A model generated the notes under the pieces. It was not told where the DNA came from and made no database searches. It worked only from the letters and a program-made list of their open reading frames with translations. From an uncultured bacterium (GTDB taxonomy: Bacteria > Bacteroidota > Bacteroidia > Chitinophagales > CAIODY01): DNA of 6,946 nucleotides. This document shows positions 6,436 to 6,946 of the stretch, piece by piece. The stretch lies in NCBI GenBank assembly GCA_903871715.1, contig CAIQHW010000570.1:1-6946 (forward strand), in the 5' to 3' direction. The position numbers and the translations under genes were made by a program. How positions within the stretch are numbered: the first letter of the stretch is position 1; each line of letters opens with the position of its first letter.

Positions 6436-6924
6436 TTAGAAATTTTGTGTGGTTAATTTCGATAATTGTTTTTCATAATCGTGTTGCAAATCTTCATGAA
6501 AAGTGGGGATAATTTTTTTTATTTTTTTCAATTGCATGTCATACAAATTTGCGAGTGCCACAGATTTGTGAATTGGAATTGCCGATAATTTTAATTGTAA
6601 ACAAAAATGCAGCAACAGCTCTATTTCAGTGGTTTTCAAACCCGAATAGCGCATGTATTTATTGGTGTGTCGCAATATTTTTCGTAAACTTTTTTTGACG
6701 AGATATAAATTGTTGTCCATTGTAATTTCAGAAAAATGAAAATTGATTTCGGCTTTAACACCTTGTACATAAGCACTTTCATCATTTTCTTCAAACAATA
6801 AATAAGTGAGCAGTTCCTTATTTTCTTTTTTAAATCTTGCCAATCGCAAATTTATTTCTAACAATTTAGCGACAGAAGTTTTTTGCAATTCTTCTTTTAA
6901 TTCATGAATGGTGGCGGCTTTCAT
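6436..6924 (-). CDS. Conserved-looking helical protein of unknown function
   Basis: I recognise no named family. The 162 residues are lysine- and leucine-rich and predicted to be almost wholly alpha-helical and cytoplasmic, with no signal peptide or membrane segment. The N-terminal part has HELKEEL (7-13) and RLARFKKENKELLTYLLFEEND (27-48). A basic centre follows, VKKSLRKILRHTNKYMRYSG (76-95), then a helix TEIELLLHFCLQLK (99-112) and a polar C-terminal tail. The LARFKKENKELLTYLLFE and RKILR-KYMRYSG stretches look like constrained motifs; I recall similar uncharacterised proteins from Bacteroidota, but only from memory. The basic segment could bind nucleic acid or ribosomes, which is a guess. 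The ATG at 6924 is the only early start and lies 4 bases after a -7 box. The gene is first in an operon with the SRPBCC gene. Confidence 0.75.
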   Translation of the reverse strand: MKAATIHELKEELQKTSVAKLLEINLRLARFKKENKELLTYLLFEENDESAYVQGVKAEINFHFSEITMDNNLYLVKKSLRKILRHTNKYMRYSGLKTTEIELLLHFCLQLKLSAIPIHKSVALANLYDMQLKKIKKIIPTFHEDLQHDYEKQLSKLTTQNF

Positions 6925-6928
6925 TTTT

Positions 6929-6936
6929 CAAAAATA
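6929..6936 (-). promoter_or_regulatory. -7 promoter box of the two-gene operon
   Basis: On the minus strand TATTTTTG (6936 to 6929) matches TAnnTTTG and is followed after 4 bases by the ATG at 6924. The -33 element would lie beyond the right edge and cannot be checked. The spacing again predicts a leaderless or nearly leaderless mRNA. Confidence 0.5.
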
Positions 6937-6946
6937 GTTTTATTCG

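Overview
The window looks like ordinary chromosomal DNA from a member of the Bacteroidota, possibly a Chitinophagaceae/Sphingobacteriia-like lineage (the finer placement is inference). The main evidence is the promoter type: almost every gene is preceded by a TAnnTTTG -7 box, in the best cases with a TTG or TTTG about 18-19 bases upstream. Other support is the low GC content, the lack of Shine-Dalgarno sequences at starts, an 801-residue CcmF-like protein of the long form I associate with this phylum, and a tRNA gene without an encoded CCA.

Layout from left to right. Positions 1-1093 (minus) hold the N-terminal two thirds of a biotin-dependent acyl-CoA carboxylase carboxyltransferase subunit of the methylcrotonyl-CoA carboxylase beta type, cut by the left edge. 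A compact divergent promoter region (about 1106-1204) with a four-copy 7-bp tandem repeat separates it from three plus-strand genes: an 87-residue small protein (1209-1472), a YdfG-like short-chain dehydrogenase (1512-2273) and a CcmF-type cytochrome c haem lyase (2362-4767). accA (4819-5775, minus) converges on ccmF. Next come the divergent accA and tRNA-Asp promoters, tRNA-Asp(GTC) (5901-5974) and a hairpin terminator that can serve both directions. The right end is a two-gene minus-strand operon: an unrecognised 162-residue protein (6436-6924) followed 3 bases later by an SRPBCC/AHSA1-fold protein (6052-6432).

The genes do not form one pathway. Two are carboxyltransferases of central acyl-CoA metabolism (AccA for malonyl-CoA in fatty acid synthesis; the MCC-beta-like subunit for branched-chain or related acyl-CoA). 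One serves respiratory cytochrome c maturation, one is a soluble oxidoreductase, and three are poorly characterised. I see no mobile element, CRISPR array, defence system or phage gene, and no previously undescribed system. The most useful observation is architectural: four genes have their start codon only 4-5 bases after the -7 box, which predicts leaderless or nearly leaderless mRNAs and settles the start of ccmF and of the 87-residue gene.
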